A stretch of DNA of 64,000 nucleotides. Source: Tautonia marina. GTDB lineage: Bacteria > Planctomycetota > Planctomycetia > Isosphaerales > Isosphaeraceae. The stretch is from assembly GCF_009177065.1 (NCBI RefSeq), contig NZ_WEZF01000009.1, positions 1 to 64,000 on the forward strand, in the 5' to 3' direction. This document shows positions 45,301-55,300 of this stretch, one piece after another. The translations under genes were made by a program, and so were the position numbers. The notes beneath the pieces were generated by a model that was given only the letters and a program-made list of their open reading frames with translations, was not told where the DNA came from and searched no databases. Numbering within the stretch: the stretch's first letter is position 1; every line of letters starts with the position of its first letter.

Positions 45301-46694
45301 ATGGTGAGCGTCGGGTCGCCTGGCGGATCAACGATCGACTGGAGCCGGGAAACGAAGACGATCGGCTGGCGTACCTCGATCAACTCGTGACGCAACGGCA
45401 TATCTATGGTCTGACCAACGCGCTCCGACGAGGCGAGCGTCCCGAGCCCCCACCCTTGCCGACCACGAGACCCCCACTCGTGACGCTGGAACCGGCGTCA
45501 TCGCACGATCCGAACCGCCGCACGGTCGAACTGGTCGTCGGCCTTGGCGGCGAGGACATCGAGGGACTTCGCCTCTATCATAACGGATCAAGCATCGTAG
45601 CCCCCGAGCCCGAGGGCCGACACCTCCGCCTGCCGCTGACGCTTGTCGAGGGAGAGAACCAGATCTATGCCCTGGCCAGCCGGCCCGGAGCGATCGATGG
45701 CCGATCCGAGATCCTCCGGCTCCGTTGTGATGTTCCCACCCCTGGTCGCCTGCACGTGCTCTCACTCGGTGTCAGCGCGTATCGAAACAATCCGGAGCAG
45801 GCGTTGCAGTTTGCCCATCTCGATGCCCAGGCCCTGGCCAGCCATTTCGGCAAGCACGCCCCGGGAAGCGTTGGCAAAACGGTGGTTCTGACCGACGACG
45901 CGGTGAGCAGGGAAGCTGTTGAAGACGTCTTTCGATCGCTCAGGCAAGAGGTTCGCGACCATCCCGAAGATACCGTGGTCGTCTTTCTGGCCGGCCACAC
46001 CGATGTCCGTCGCGAGTTCTTCTGCTTGCTCTTGCCCAACGCTGAACTGCCCGAGCTTCCCCCGGGTGGAATCGATCTCCCGATGCCCGAGCTAGTCGCC
46101 ATGCGAGGAGCCCAGGATTCGAGCGAGAGTCGAGCCCCTCGACCCGGCCGCGATCCGATTCTCGATCCAGCGGTTCTGCCTTATGCCGAACTCTACCGCC
46201 AGATGCTCACGCTCGAAGCCCTCAACCGGCTCGTGATCATTGACGCTTGCCAGGCTGATGCGATTTTTGATGATCGAGGTGTCGGCCTCCTGATGCGACG
46301 CCTGGCTGATCGCGACGCCTACCAGGCTCGCACGTCGTACATCCTTGCGGCGCGTCGCGGAGAACGGGCACTGGAAGCGTCGGAGCTTGAACACGGCTTG
46401 CTCAGTTACAGCCTGCTTCGGGGCATGGGAGCAACGGGATTGCGTGAGGTTCCAGGACTCACGATCTTCGAGGACCATCCGAGGGCCGATCTCAACGGAG
46501 ATTCGCTCATCGGTTCCAACGAATTGAGGCAATACGCCGACCTCACCCTCCCCGCTCTGGCCGAACACTTTCTCGGGATCCCCCTCGCCATGAGAGGTGC
46601 CCGCGGCGAAGGGGACGCTCCGAACACTCACGGAGTCGCGCAAGGGTCTGCCGATTCTTCCTCGGCGAGCTTCCCGCTTGTGGTGCTCCCGTGA
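42351..46694 (+). CDS. Exported caspase-like/WD40/caspase-like protein
   Basis: The 1447-residue product has a signal peptide (MGLLPIAVLTLTGLAVCQE). The first caspase-like domain (about 25-270) opens LWAVVIGIDEYTEGRALPGS. Its catalytic sites read IYFAGQAVG (His to Gln) and LLDTGPAGR (Cys to Gly), so it is predicted inactive. A WD40 array covers about 290-955 (AVTFTPDGGQMITASMDSTV, ASASHDATIRLW). An Ig-like strand block lies at about 1045-1130. The second caspase domain (about 1134-1400) opens LHVLSLGVSAYRNNP and keeps His in FLAGHTD (about 1211) and Cys in IIDACQAD (about 1295). AAGGA precedes the ATG. It lies 59 nt after the kinase gene, probably co-transcribed. Confidence 0.85.
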   Translation: MGLLPIAVLTLTGLAVCQEDQVHPASDLWAVVIGIDEYTEGRALPGSRGAARDAEAFAAWLTSEAGWPDDHVRLMTPNAPEPLRPLRDNLDQAIGQWLTNRVRPGDRIVIYFAGQAVGLPPGPNAKPGDPPRDYLLPLDARLSDLDGTGWSLGDALDPIASRGEHPILCLLDTGPAGRVRPAAPEGQPYEPAPASRMLRSVQRWPGTTAWLAASEGPARETRDGRGLFTSRLIEALGDRQGSRNLSATLDRLRRDPELAEQRIQTSGGFDPNLSLTRTATRPARDLITEPIVQRGHGDRVTAVTFTPDGGQMITASMDSTVRIWRGAGEELLRVLPGVLIGARSLAISPDASTLIVGGGKGEVAVYDMIQERWRSPRAAVHESPVQSAQFLPGATHAVTLDEAGRCAVWNLTQPEVVLSAIVADAGAFAIATATDPEGVGFALMIEEDGTRQINLYTLSGQFLRALRAPETASGALTLGPSGDRVVIGTTDGRIVTVGVEGRILSEHQIGAPISSLHVAPRWLVAAAGSSLIVIPEEDHNPAPPLNLGETVDQVAISTDGRRLAACSAFSGKILAWDLAADGRSAQPIPLEDVGNGAALSLAVDPGGELLVSGDGQGSLRSWVLPEGTARPTVERGTGAVRHVAVSPDGRHLLHLVQDDESTGTALIWDLDEADGRGVRIIPGRFEFAGRFLDDNRLALLHAPIAGTLGGPALFDVPTLARLPVRFDRPSVRNRPTRTRFTVLTSSSDGTRLAAANETGPALICLWDTGTGELLTEPIRDLDGSVAALELSTDGRRLFAADDLGLAKVWDLDEQAEPTLPPRVFDPANDAADGSAVEITAGAIAPLDASLVLLGRRDGRLELWNLNTGITIPVTRLDGAVTTVAFSPDGRLLAAAGDDRRIILRQVSEPGRPLALEPRGPNHLERVNSLAFWTNRPILASASHDATIRLWLTDEPNLLGTLTASEDGVSWVAYTPEGLFDASPDGERRVAWRINDRLEPGNEDDRLAYLDQLVTQRHIYGLTNALRRGERPEPPPLPTTRPPLVTLEPASSHDPNRRTVELVVGLGGEDIEGLRLYHNGSSIVAPEPEGRHLRLPLTLVEGENQIYALASRPGAIDGRSEILRLRCDVPTPGRLHVLSLGVSAYRNNPEQALQFAHLDAQALASHFGKHAPGSVGKTVVLTDDAVSREAVEDVFRSLRQEVRDHPEDTVVVFLAGHTDVRREFFCLLLPNAELPELPPGGIDLPMPELVAMRGAQDSSESRAPRPGRDPILDPAVLPYAELYRQMLTLEALNRLVIIDACQADAIFDDRGVGLLMRRLADRDAYQARTSYILAARRGERALEASELEHGLLSYSLLRGMGATGLREVPGLTIFEDHPRADLNGDSLIGSNELRQYADLTLPALAEHFLGIPLAMRGARGEGDAPNTHGVAQGSADSSSASFPLVVLP

Positions 46695-46740
46695 GCGTTC
46701 CCGATCGAGGATTCCAACAAGCTCGAAGACTCGACGGGGA

Positions 46741-46762
46741 GGGGGGGCAGCCTCGCCCCCCC
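46741..46762. terminator. Hairpin between convergent WD40 genes
   Basis: GGGGGGGC and GCCCCCCC pair over 8 bp around a 6-nt loop. The hairpin lies 46 nt after one stop codon and 29 nt before the other, so it fits a shared bidirectional terminator. Confidence 0.55.
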
Positions 46763-46791
46763 CCAATGGATCGCAACCCTCTCCCTTGTCA

Positions 46792-49700
46792 TCACTCGTT
46801 CGATGCGAAGCCCTTCGGCTCGGGCAACTGGGGATCGAAAATGGCGATCTCGCCCGGCAGGGCGAAGGAATCGGGGTCGAAATAAAGGTCCGCGACCTGT
46901 CGGTTCGAGGTCATCTCAGCCACTCTCCGAATGACAGCGGCTCGGAAGTCATCGAGGGTAATCGGCTCGTCGGGATCGACCATCGGTCGAATGCGAGCCC
47001 TGACCTGCGCCGATTCGATCACCGACTGGGCGAAGGCTCCGAGCGTGGCCAGTCGCTCGCTCGGCTGCTGCTTCGAAGCAACCATGACGATCACTCCCCG
47101 CCGGTACGCCAGATCTCGCACCCAGAGGTCGTAGCCCCGACCAATCCAATCGGGGTGATGCAACCCGTCGAGCAGGAAGACAACCAGACACCCTTCACTC
47201 GAAAGCCGCTCCAACGCTTCGGCAACAAGCCCGGAATCAAGTGTAGGAGCCGGCATGACTTCCCCAGTCGCATCGCTCCCAAGCAGCACTGGCGGACCTT
47301 TTCCATCGGGAGGAACGACCAGATGCGACTCCAACGCAACGAACACCGAGTCACCAGCTTTGAGCGATCCCGAATCAGCCCGTTCACGCAGATCCTCGAA
47401 GACCTCGGCGATCTGGTCACTCGTGGGCGAGGGACCTGATTCCGCGTCTCTCTCGGTTCCCAGCACCTGCCGATCGATCCGCGTCTCCGGAAAGCGCGGC
47501 CGATCGGTCGGTGCAGCCAGGAAGGCAGCGATCTGTTCTGCGTCTTGGGCGGCCGACGCAATCGACGGCACCTTTTCCCCGAATCCTTCGACCCCGATTG
47601 ACCGGATCACCAGCAACGGGCTTCTTGGCGGTTCGGGCGGGGCCGGCGGCTCGAAGACCACGCGAACCATCTCTGTGTTGCTCACCCCCTGGTTATCCAC
47701 CGCCTCGACCACAATCCTGTTGGTGCCTGGCTGGAGCGTCAACTCACGCTCAGCGCGGAGCGATGGTGACGGCTCCTCCGGTTCCAGACGGCCCAATTCC
47801 CTCGTGCCGATTCGGAACGATAACGAACGGATCACCCGAGACTCGGCAGCGGTCACAATCGCCGCAATGGTAAGTTCCGGAGCCTGGATCTGTTCCGGCA
47901 CCGCCTCGAAGGTGATTGTCGGCGGAGCAAGGACACGAACGGGAGCCTCGTCAGCCCCTCCCTGAGCGAGGACCAAGGCCGCATCGCGATCTGCGGTTCG
48001 GAGCAAAGTATCGATTGCCTCGGGCCTCAGCAGTTGTTCCTCGTATCGACTCAGAGGGTGGAACCGTGTCGGCTCCATCAACGCGCCAATCGGAGGATTG
48101 ACATGCCATCCGATCAGTCGATGGTCCCCAGCGATCGACGTATCGTAATACCCTTCCGGCATCCAGAGCACCCATTCCCGGTCGATCCCCGGATAGTAGC
48201 TCAGGAGCGGAGAGTCTCTCTTGGTCGTGCCCACCGGAAACCGGTCGGGTTCGCCTTCCCGAATCACCTGAAGATAAATCAAGCGATTGGGAACCGACTC
48301 ATCAACCAGATCCACAAACTGATCGATTGGAACCGGGGCGTTTCCGTTGACTCCTTCGATCCCGGCCTCGTCGACCTGATCTCCCTCGTCAAGCCCCATC
48401 AGATCGGCCATGCTCCCGTCGACAACCTCTGAAACCTCCCAGCGCCCCTGATCATCCCTCCGGAACGTCGCACCAAGAGGCGGGCGTTGATCTACCCCGA
48501 CCAGCGACCAGAGCCGAATCGTCTGATCATCCGAGGCGGTGGCAAGCCATCGACCGTCGGCTGACGGTGCCAGCGCCAAGACCGGCCCTTCGTGTCCAGC
48601 GAAGACCCGGGTTTTTCGGCCATCACGAGCGCGATAGACGACCACTCCGCCTTCGCAGCCAACAGCCAGCAGCAACTCCTCGCGACCTGCCGAGGGCGGC
48701 AGAAAACTGTAGCACCACCAGCGTCGCTCTCTGACTCGATCCAACTCAATCGTCGTACGAACCTGACCGTCCGGCCCAATCAATTCAAGCGTATAGATAC
48801 CCGTCGGGCGGACCACCCACCCCTCGAACGAGTCCAGAGCACCTCGGATCTCGTCGGCATCCTCGACCGATACGGCTGACCGAGCCGCGAGGTCGAACCC
48901 CTCGTACGACCGGGGCTCATCGGGTTCAAGGGGCCGTCGCCGCGAATAGGCGATCGAGGTGCCCCCCTGATTCAAAAACCCGACATCCCAGAGGGTCGTG
49001 CCATCGCCAGCAAGAGTCATCATCTGCTGATCCGCCAGTGCCTGTCGTGGATCGGCAACATAGACGGCCTGGCGGTCTCCTCCACCAATCGCCAGCCTCG
49101 AACCATCGGGACTGAACGCAAGCCCCAATGCCCGCCCTCTCGTGTACACCAGATTTCTCAGCCGACGACCGTCGGGAAAGCGCCGAAGGACGATGTCACA
49201 TTCGCTCCGAGGCAACTCAGCTTCATTCTCCGATCGGAACTTTAACACGCTCACCGCGAGCATTGCTCCATCGGGACTGATAGCCAGCGCCTCGATTGAA
49301 CCACGGGTGAGCCGTCCGTTCGCATCCAGATCGTCTCGATTCAAAAATTCGAAACCATTCAAATTTGCAGTTTCATAACGGATGATCAGTCCGTTCTCAC
49401 GACCGGCAACTACAAACCGTCCTGAGGGATCAACGACCAAGGTGTTGATCCGAAGTTGGTCGTCACTCAGATTCTCCGGCCGTGGCGACCGCGAGATCAG
49501 ATGATTTCTCCAGTTCCAGATCCGAACAATCCCGTCATCCCCGGCGCTGGCGACCCGCTGACCATCGGGAAGGAAGACCACCGCTTGAACTCCACCCACA
49601 TGATCGTTGAGAACAGCGACCGGAGTCGGCGGGCGGTCCTGGATGTCCCAGATGCGCACCGTGCCATCCAGACTGCACGAGGCGAGCATGCGGCCATCGG

Positions 49701-50280
49701 GTGAAACGCTTAGCCCCCGCACCACGTCACGGTGGCCAATTCGCTCCTCAGGGGCGACGTTCGGGTCAAGGTCAGTGATCCGAGCGAGCGGCGCGTTCCC
49801 CTCCGGTTCCAGCAGCTTCGGGTACGCATAAAGCGTGATCTCCCCGCCGCTCGATTCCACGCCATACCCGGCGACTGCGAGCACTCGCTGACCCTCGGCG
49901 TCAGGAGAGGAGGATAAGGCCATCGCATAGATCGATCCGGCGAGTCCGCGGAAGATGGGAGGCCGGAGCGTGGCGGAGAGACGCTCCCGCCCATCGGAAA
50001 AATCCCAGACATTGACAATTTTGTCCATCCCTGCGGAAAGAAGCGTTCGATCATCCGCGAATGCAAGGACTCGCAACTCGGCCGAGTGCCCGCCTCCGTT
50101 GTGAACCAGAATCGGCTTGCCAAAGTCGCGGATCGAGGATTGACCGGCCACCCTTCCGGCCGACGCTCCCAGTGCAATGACCAGCACAATCCAGGAAAAT
50201 CGAGCTGGAATTCTCCATCCTGCCATTCCCTTCCGCACGGGGCTTCGCAGCCGACCATCTGGTGCAATGAGCCACTGCAT
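46792..50280 (-). CDS. Exported WD40/PDZ-like/pseudocaspase protein
   Basis: The 1162-residue product has a signal or anchor helix at about 28-46. WD40 repeats span about 55-600 (LVHNGGGHSAELRVLAFADD, ATASDDQTIRLW). A PDZ-like segment follows at about 605-690 (VSEVVDGSMADLMGLDEGDQ), then an Ig-like block (about 790-880). A C-terminal caspase-like domain (about 890-1140) opens LVIRSIGVEGFGEKVPS. Its catalytic regions read FVALESHLVV (His kept) and FLLDGLHHPD in place of LLDACHSG, so the nucleophile is missing. AAGGA lies 8 nt before the ATG. It is convergent with the 1447-residue relative and ends in an acidic linker region. It may be a scaffold or sensor. Confidence 0.8.
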   Translation of the reverse strand: MQWLIAPDGRLRSPVRKGMAGWRIPARFSWIVLVIALGASAGRVAGQSSIRDFGKPILVHNGGGHSAELRVLAFADDRTLLSAGMDKIVNVWDFSDGRERLSATLRPPIFRGLAGSIYAMALSSSPDAEGQRVLAVAGYGVESSGGEITLYAYPKLLEPEGNAPLARITDLDPNVAPEERIGHRDVVRGLSVSPDGRMLASCSLDGTVRIWDIQDRPPTPVAVLNDHVGGVQAVVFLPDGQRVASAGDDGIVRIWNWRNHLISRSPRPENLSDDQLRINTLVVDPSGRFVVAGRENGLIIRYETANLNGFEFLNRDDLDANGRLTRGSIEALAISPDGAMLAVSVLKFRSENEAELPRSECDIVLRRFPDGRRLRNLVYTRGRALGLAFSPDGSRLAIGGGDRQAVYVADPRQALADQQMMTLAGDGTTLWDVGFLNQGGTSIAYSRRRPLEPDEPRSYEGFDLAARSAVSVEDADEIRGALDSFEGWVVRPTGIYTLELIGPDGQVRTTIELDRVRERRWWCYSFLPPSAGREELLLAVGCEGGVVVYRARDGRKTRVFAGHEGPVLALAPSADGRWLATASDDQTIRLWSLVGVDQRPPLGATFRRDDQGRWEVSEVVDGSMADLMGLDEGDQVDEAGIEGVNGNAPVPIDQFVDLVDESVPNRLIYLQVIREGEPDRFPVGTTKRDSPLLSYYPGIDREWVLWMPEGYYDTSIAGDHRLIGWHVNPPIGALMEPTRFHPLSRYEEQLLRPEAIDTLLRTADRDAALVLAQGGADEAPVRVLAPPTITFEAVPEQIQAPELTIAAIVTAAESRVIRSLSFRIGTRELGRLEPEEPSPSLRAERELTLQPGTNRIVVEAVDNQGVSNTEMVRVVFEPPAPPEPPRSPLLVIRSIGVEGFGEKVPSIASAAQDAEQIAAFLAAPTDRPRFPETRIDRQVLGTERDAESGPSPTSDQIAEVFEDLRERADSGSLKAGDSVFVALESHLVVPPDGKGPPVLLGSDATGEVMPAPTLDSGLVAEALERLSSEGCLVVFLLDGLHHPDWIGRGYDLWVRDLAYRRGVIVMVASKQQPSERLATLGAFAQSVIESAQVRARIRPMVDPDEPITLDDFRAAVIRRVAEMTSNRQVADLYFDPDSFALPGEIAIFDPQLPEPKGFASNE

Positions 50281-50624
50281 GCGACAGTCCTTCCGCTCTA
50301 AGTTCTTTCAAAACCTGAAGTTCCTGCGAAACACCTCGAACCAGGTCCGGCCCCCGGGCCCCGGCCCCCGGCGCCGCGCCGGACCCATGTGCCACGATTC
50401 CGATCGAGGAACCCGCCGACCAACCGCCCGTTTCAGCATAACCGTCAGAAAACCGACAAGTCGACAAGCCGGTTCAGTCGATAAACCTATAACCTCTCGT
50501 TGTCCTCCCTGGTGTTGGACGGCGGACGTGGGGAATCTGACGAACGGACATGCTGGAACCTGGGCCGTCTTGGGCTCTCCGATCCAGCACCCCTCATTGA
50601 CCGAACGTGAGGAGTGAGACTGAG
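50281..50624. other. Divergent region with a GC-rich inverted repeat
   Basis: These 344 bases separate the WD40 gene from the barrel protein gene and should carry promoters for both. GGTCCGG at 50344 and CCGGACC at 50379 enclose a very C-rich core with repeated ggcccccgg, able to form a large hairpin. A TATAAC box at 50488-50493 could be a -10 element for the rightward gene, but no good -35 is seen. Confidence 0.4.
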
Positions 50625-52253
50625 ATGAAGTGGATGTCCCGACGTCTCCGAATCACTGGGCTCGCGGCAAGTGGACTCGTCGCCTCGAGCCTCGCCCACG
50701 GTCAGTCCCCCCATCCCCCGGTCTCTCCATCCAAATTCAATCCACCGCCAGGTGCCACCGCCTACCCACAGGGTTATCAACATCCAGGATCACTTCTCAA
50801 TGCCGACTCACCTTACACCACCGTCCCGGTCATACCCCTCAATTCCGACTTGATTGAAGGGCAAAGCGGGTACCGATCGCAAACCCTCAGACCAACCGGG
50901 CCGCGCGTTGTTCCATCAGGTCAGACCTTCGGAAGCGCTCAATCCGGATACGCGCCGACATCGCCAATGGCGGCTCCCCCCCGCGACGGGACCGACATTC
51001 CCTCTCCGCAATTCGGCGGCGTGCCCCCCGGATTCGCACCCGGCGCCGGGCTCCCCTCTGCCGAACCCCCTTCAACCGATCCGACCATGGCTCCAGACCT
51101 GCCAGCGCCGGACGACGGGTTTGATTTTGGGGCACAAACCGCTCCTCCCACTTCGCTCGGAGACCTTGCGTTCGAAGCTTCGGCCGGCGCTCCGGCAACG
51201 GGTCTCGGCGGTGCTGTTGGCCGAGGCGGATTTGGAGTTCCTGGCCTGATCGGCGACATGGGTCCCATCTTTGTCCGACAGCAACGGGCAGCTCAGGAGG
51301 GAGTTCCTCCTCTGCAACCCCCCGAGGTCGGTGATTTCAATGTTCGAGACCTGCCAGTCTCGATTCGCGGCATCAAACTCTCAGAGAATCAATCACCAAT
51401 TCCCCAGGATCGCGTCTTCTATTCGTTCAATTACTACAAAGACGTGAACGAGTCCATCAACGAATCGCTCAACATCCCCTTCCGAGACATCAATGTTTAC
51501 CGTCACGTCATGGGCTTTGAGAAAACCTATCTTGGCGGGTTGGGCTCGTTTGGTCTTCGTGTTCCGATTGAAACGGTGTCTGCGGTGGGTATCACCCCAG
51601 GCGCGGCGGCCCTTGACGGCACGTCGACGGCGGTCGGAAACATGCAACTGTTTCTGAAACACATCGTTTATCTCAATGACTTTGGCCTCATCTCAGCAGG
51701 GCTTCAGGTCTCAGCCCCGACTGGTCCGGCCAGCTTTGCCAACGCGGACTTCCTGGCCAGGCTCAACCCGACCTGGATCCAACCGTTTGTCGGGTACTTT
51801 TTTAACCAGGGGCGCTTTTACGCCCACGGTTTCAGCTCAATCGACGTACCAGCTTCCGATGAGTTGCCCACCTTCCTCTACAACGACCTCGGCTTCGGTT
51901 ACCTGCTCTACCAGGCCGAAACTCCTGATCAGTTCCTGACCCTCATTGCTCCGACCTTCGAAGTTCATGTCAACACGCCGTTGACCCATCGCGACCCGTT
52001 CAACGTCGAGGATCCGTTTGGAACCCCCGACATGGTCAACCTAACCTACGGCGTGAACGTCGGATTGGCCGATCGCGCCTTGCTCAGTTCGGCGATCATC
52101 ACTCCCGTCACAGGTCCCCGCCCCTTCGACTTCGAGGTCGCGGTCCTCTTGAACATCTACTTCGGTGGTTCGAACCGCTTGGATAATGTCCCACCCTATA
52201 ATCGGGCTCCCGGGCTGCGTTACGCCACGGCTCCGCCGATCATCGGCAATTGA
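50625..52253 (+). CDS. Predicted outer-membrane beta-barrel protein
   Basis: The 542-residue product has a signal peptide (RRLRITGLAASGLVASSLAH). A Pro/Gly/Ser-rich low-complexity passenger runs to about residue 250, followed by a strand-rich C-terminal half: VFYSFNYYKDVNESINESLN, VYRHVMGFEKTYLGGLGSFG, FGLISAGLQVSAPTG, WIQPFVGYFFNQGRFYAHGF and a terminal VAVLLNIYFGG strand. Alternating aromatic strands suggest an outer-membrane barrel, as in other planctomycete proteins of this type. The transported or bound substance is unknown. ATG 50625 follows GAGGAG. It is divergent from the WD40 gene. Confidence 0.7.
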   Translation: MKWMSRRLRITGLAASGLVASSLAHGQSPHPPVSPSKFNPPPGATAYPQGYQHPGSLLNADSPYTTVPVIPLNSDLIEGQSGYRSQTLRPTGPRVVPSGQTFGSAQSGYAPTSPMAAPPRDGTDIPSPQFGGVPPGFAPGAGLPSAEPPSTDPTMAPDLPAPDDGFDFGAQTAPPTSLGDLAFEASAGAPATGLGGAVGRGGFGVPGLIGDMGPIFVRQQRAAQEGVPPLQPPEVGDFNVRDLPVSIRGIKLSENQSPIPQDRVFYSFNYYKDVNESINESLNIPFRDINVYRHVMGFEKTYLGGLGSFGLRVPIETVSAVGITPGAAALDGTSTAVGNMQLFLKHIVYLNDFGLISAGLQVSAPTGPASFANADFLARLNPTWIQPFVGYFFNQGRFYAHGFSSIDVPASDELPTFLYNDLGFGYLLYQAETPDQFLTLIAPTFEVHVNTPLTHRDPFNVEDPFGTPDMVNLTYGVNVGLADRALLSSAIITPVTGPRPFDFEVAVLLNIYFGGSNRLDNVPPYNRAPGLRYATAPPIIGN

Positions 52254-52356
52254 TCGCCGGGGGCCAGCGAATCAACCCTGGCCGAATCACCGGGCCGAGT
52301 CTCTCGATTCTCGATTGTTCCGAGGGAAGGCTCGCCCGCCCCTGCGTTCTCATTCC

Positions 52357-55300
52357 TCAGCGGCGATCACTGGCAAGTGCCAGGGGACCACCCGGAACCG
52401 GTTGAGGAATCGGCTGTCCAGGCCGGTTCCTTCGACCGGGATTGGTCACGGTTCGCTGCTGAAGCACAACAACATCCCCTTCTCTCGCCTGAATGATGTT
52501 GGCATTGGGACCTTGTCGGGCGACTTGATCAAGATTCCTCGGCGAGTCGAGGAGCAGGACACCGTAACGAGGGTCGGTGATCCGATTCGCCTCGATGACG
52601 TTTCCAACCGACCCCCCGAACAGATAAACCCCTGCAACGGTGGTGCGTGGCTGTCCCTGGCCTGGAACGGGGGCAAAGACCGTCCCCACAATGAGGTTCC
52701 CCAGGCCCGAGGTCGCCGTCGGGCCAAGGCCGATGTAATTGCGCTGGATAAACTGCCGCCCCGGCGTGCCCGGCCCTCCTTGAAGGAGGTTTGTCAACGC
52801 CTCCTGTTCTTGGACCAACTCGGTGGGAGACACCGTGATCACCACGCTGTCAATGAAAATGCCCGATCCGATATCTCGCGGCAGGTTCGGATTTTCCGGT
52901 CGAAAATCTTCCGGAGGGATCGCTCGAATCTGATTTCCGGTCACAAAATTGCCGATCGACCGCCCCCCGAACACAGTCACTCCCGTGGAGATGTTCCGCT
53001 CGATCCGGTTCCCCGGTCCTCGCTGTCCCACCGGAGCCGGCGATGCTCCAATCTCGTTGCCGGCGGCGTTTGCAAGGTAGACGCCGTTGATATTGCGGAA
53101 CACGACGTTTCCCTGGAGACGGTTGGGCACATAAGGCGAGGGGGAAAGCAGAGACTCAGCCGAAGGAGTCTCCTCCAGTTGCACTCCGACACCGTTGTAG
53201 GCGACGGCGTTGCCGAACACCCGATTGCCGGTGGTTCGATCAATCAAAACTCCGACATCCTGCACCTCCGGTTGATCGGGCGCGAAGATGAATCGCCCAT
53301 TGATCAGCGTGATCGAGGTGAAGGCCACCGGGTCGATCGGCTGCCCATCCACACCGACCAGCGGCCGGATCTGGGTCGCGGGAGGTGCATCGATCTCCGT
53401 CTGAATCTGGCTGATTGCGGTCAGGGTCGGGTTATCGGCCCCTCCAATCACGTTGCCGACCACCAGGAGTTCCCGAGTCTGGGCCCCGTTGATCCGAACC
53501 CCCGTCCGTGTGTTCCCGGAAATCACGTTCCGCTCAGCATAGTCGGCACCGCCAACCGTCACTCCGACAGCGTTCGTCAGCACAACCCCATCTTGCTGCA
53601 CCAGATTCACTCCGTTGAACGAGGGCAGGGCCGTGCCGGTCAGGTTCGTTCCGAGGTAATTCCCGGTGATCCTCACACCAGAGGGAGAAAGGTTTCCGAG
53701 GGTTTGCAGCACCTCGATCCCTGATGTGGTATTCCCGGAAATGGTATTGCCGCCGGCTCCGACCGTCCCCCCAACGACCACCCTTGAAGCGTTCTCGAGG
53801 ACAATGCCAGTCCGATTCGCCTCGTTGGGCATAAGCCCGAGATAGCCGATCCGATTCCCCTGGATCAGGGTTTCCGAGGAACCCACTTCCTGATCGGCAT
53901 TGACCACGCGGATCCCGGCTCCGGCCGACTGGCCGATAATGGTATTCCCTTGACCAGGAGACGATCCTCCGAGCCTTCCACCGCTCGACTCGACCACTCG
54001 GATCCCGTCGGCACGCGTCGGCAAACCGTTCCGCACAATCAAATTGCCCTGAACCACCGCATTGCTTGATCGATTGAGCAGGATACCGCTCTCAGCGTTC
54101 TCAGACACCCGGCTGTCGATCACCTGAATCCCAGGAGCATTCAGCGTCAACACACCGAACGCCCGACTCCGCTGGATCCGATTCCATCGAAGCTCCACGT
54201 CGGCCGACCCAACGACCAGGATTCCACTGTCGCCATTCTGCTCGACCTCGTTGTCGACCAGGCGAATTCGGGGGGAATTCGTCACCTCGACACCGTTCCC
54301 ATCATTTCCGATCGATCGGTTGTGGAGGATGCGAAGCCCAGCCTCAGGATCTCCCTCGGGAGAGGTCAGGTTTGACAGGACGATTCCTGATCCCCGATTG
54401 TTCAACACCTCATTCGAGGCCAGCCCGACCCGCGAACCGCCGGGGATCGCCGCTTCGACGTAACGAATCCCGTCATCGGCATTGCGGGCAACGAGATTCC
54501 CATAAACCCTCACCGAATCGTCTGCTCTCGGTCCCGAACCAATGACGAAAATCCCGTGGCTGCCGTTCCCAACGACCAGGTTGCGCTCTCCATCGTCCAG
54601 GCCGCCCACCAGGCTTCCTGAAGATTGAAACAGGGTAATTCCGCCGAGCGTGTTTGCTGCCTGTCCTTGAAGTTCGTCGAGCGTCCCAACAAGGTTGCCC
54701 TGAATGGTGTTCTCGGTCCCGCCGCCGACCAGCACCCCAAAATCCCCACTGCCGGCAATCAGGTTCCCGGCTTCTGCCTGACCGACGACACTTCCCGACG
54801 CCCGGTTCAGCGCGATGCCGTTACTCCGATTTCCCAGAATGGTCGTGCCATCGTTCCCAATGCCAATCCGGTTCGAGAGGATCACGTTCTCCCAGGCCGG
54901 CAACTCGTTCTCCGGGCGGTCGAACACTTCGATTCCCGAGCCTCCGTTGGCTCCGATGACGTTCCCCGCGCTCCTTGAGGCGCCGCCAATCTGTGTCCCG
55001 CTTGAATCCAGCACAAAGATGCCAGTGCCGACATTCCCCAGAGGAGCATTCCCGGCTCCGTCGGTTCCGATCAGGTTCGCCTGGATGACCACGCCCTGGG
55101 TCCCCCGATTCGGCTGAACGTTGAGGACCTGCACCCCGGCCCCTCCATTGGCCGAAATCACATTGCCCAGACCAGGAGTGCCGATCTGGTTTCCCGGTGA
55201 GCCTTCGACCAGGACTCCTGCCCCTGCATTGCCGATCCCCCTCGATCCGCTGACATCGGTACCAATTGCGTTATTCAACACCAGATTATTGCTTGATCCA

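Noticed and set aside
52165-53724. 519-codon plus-strand frame over the 3' end of the beta-helix gene
   Set aside because: Antisense of repeat-coding DNA; composition is odd and no domain is seen.
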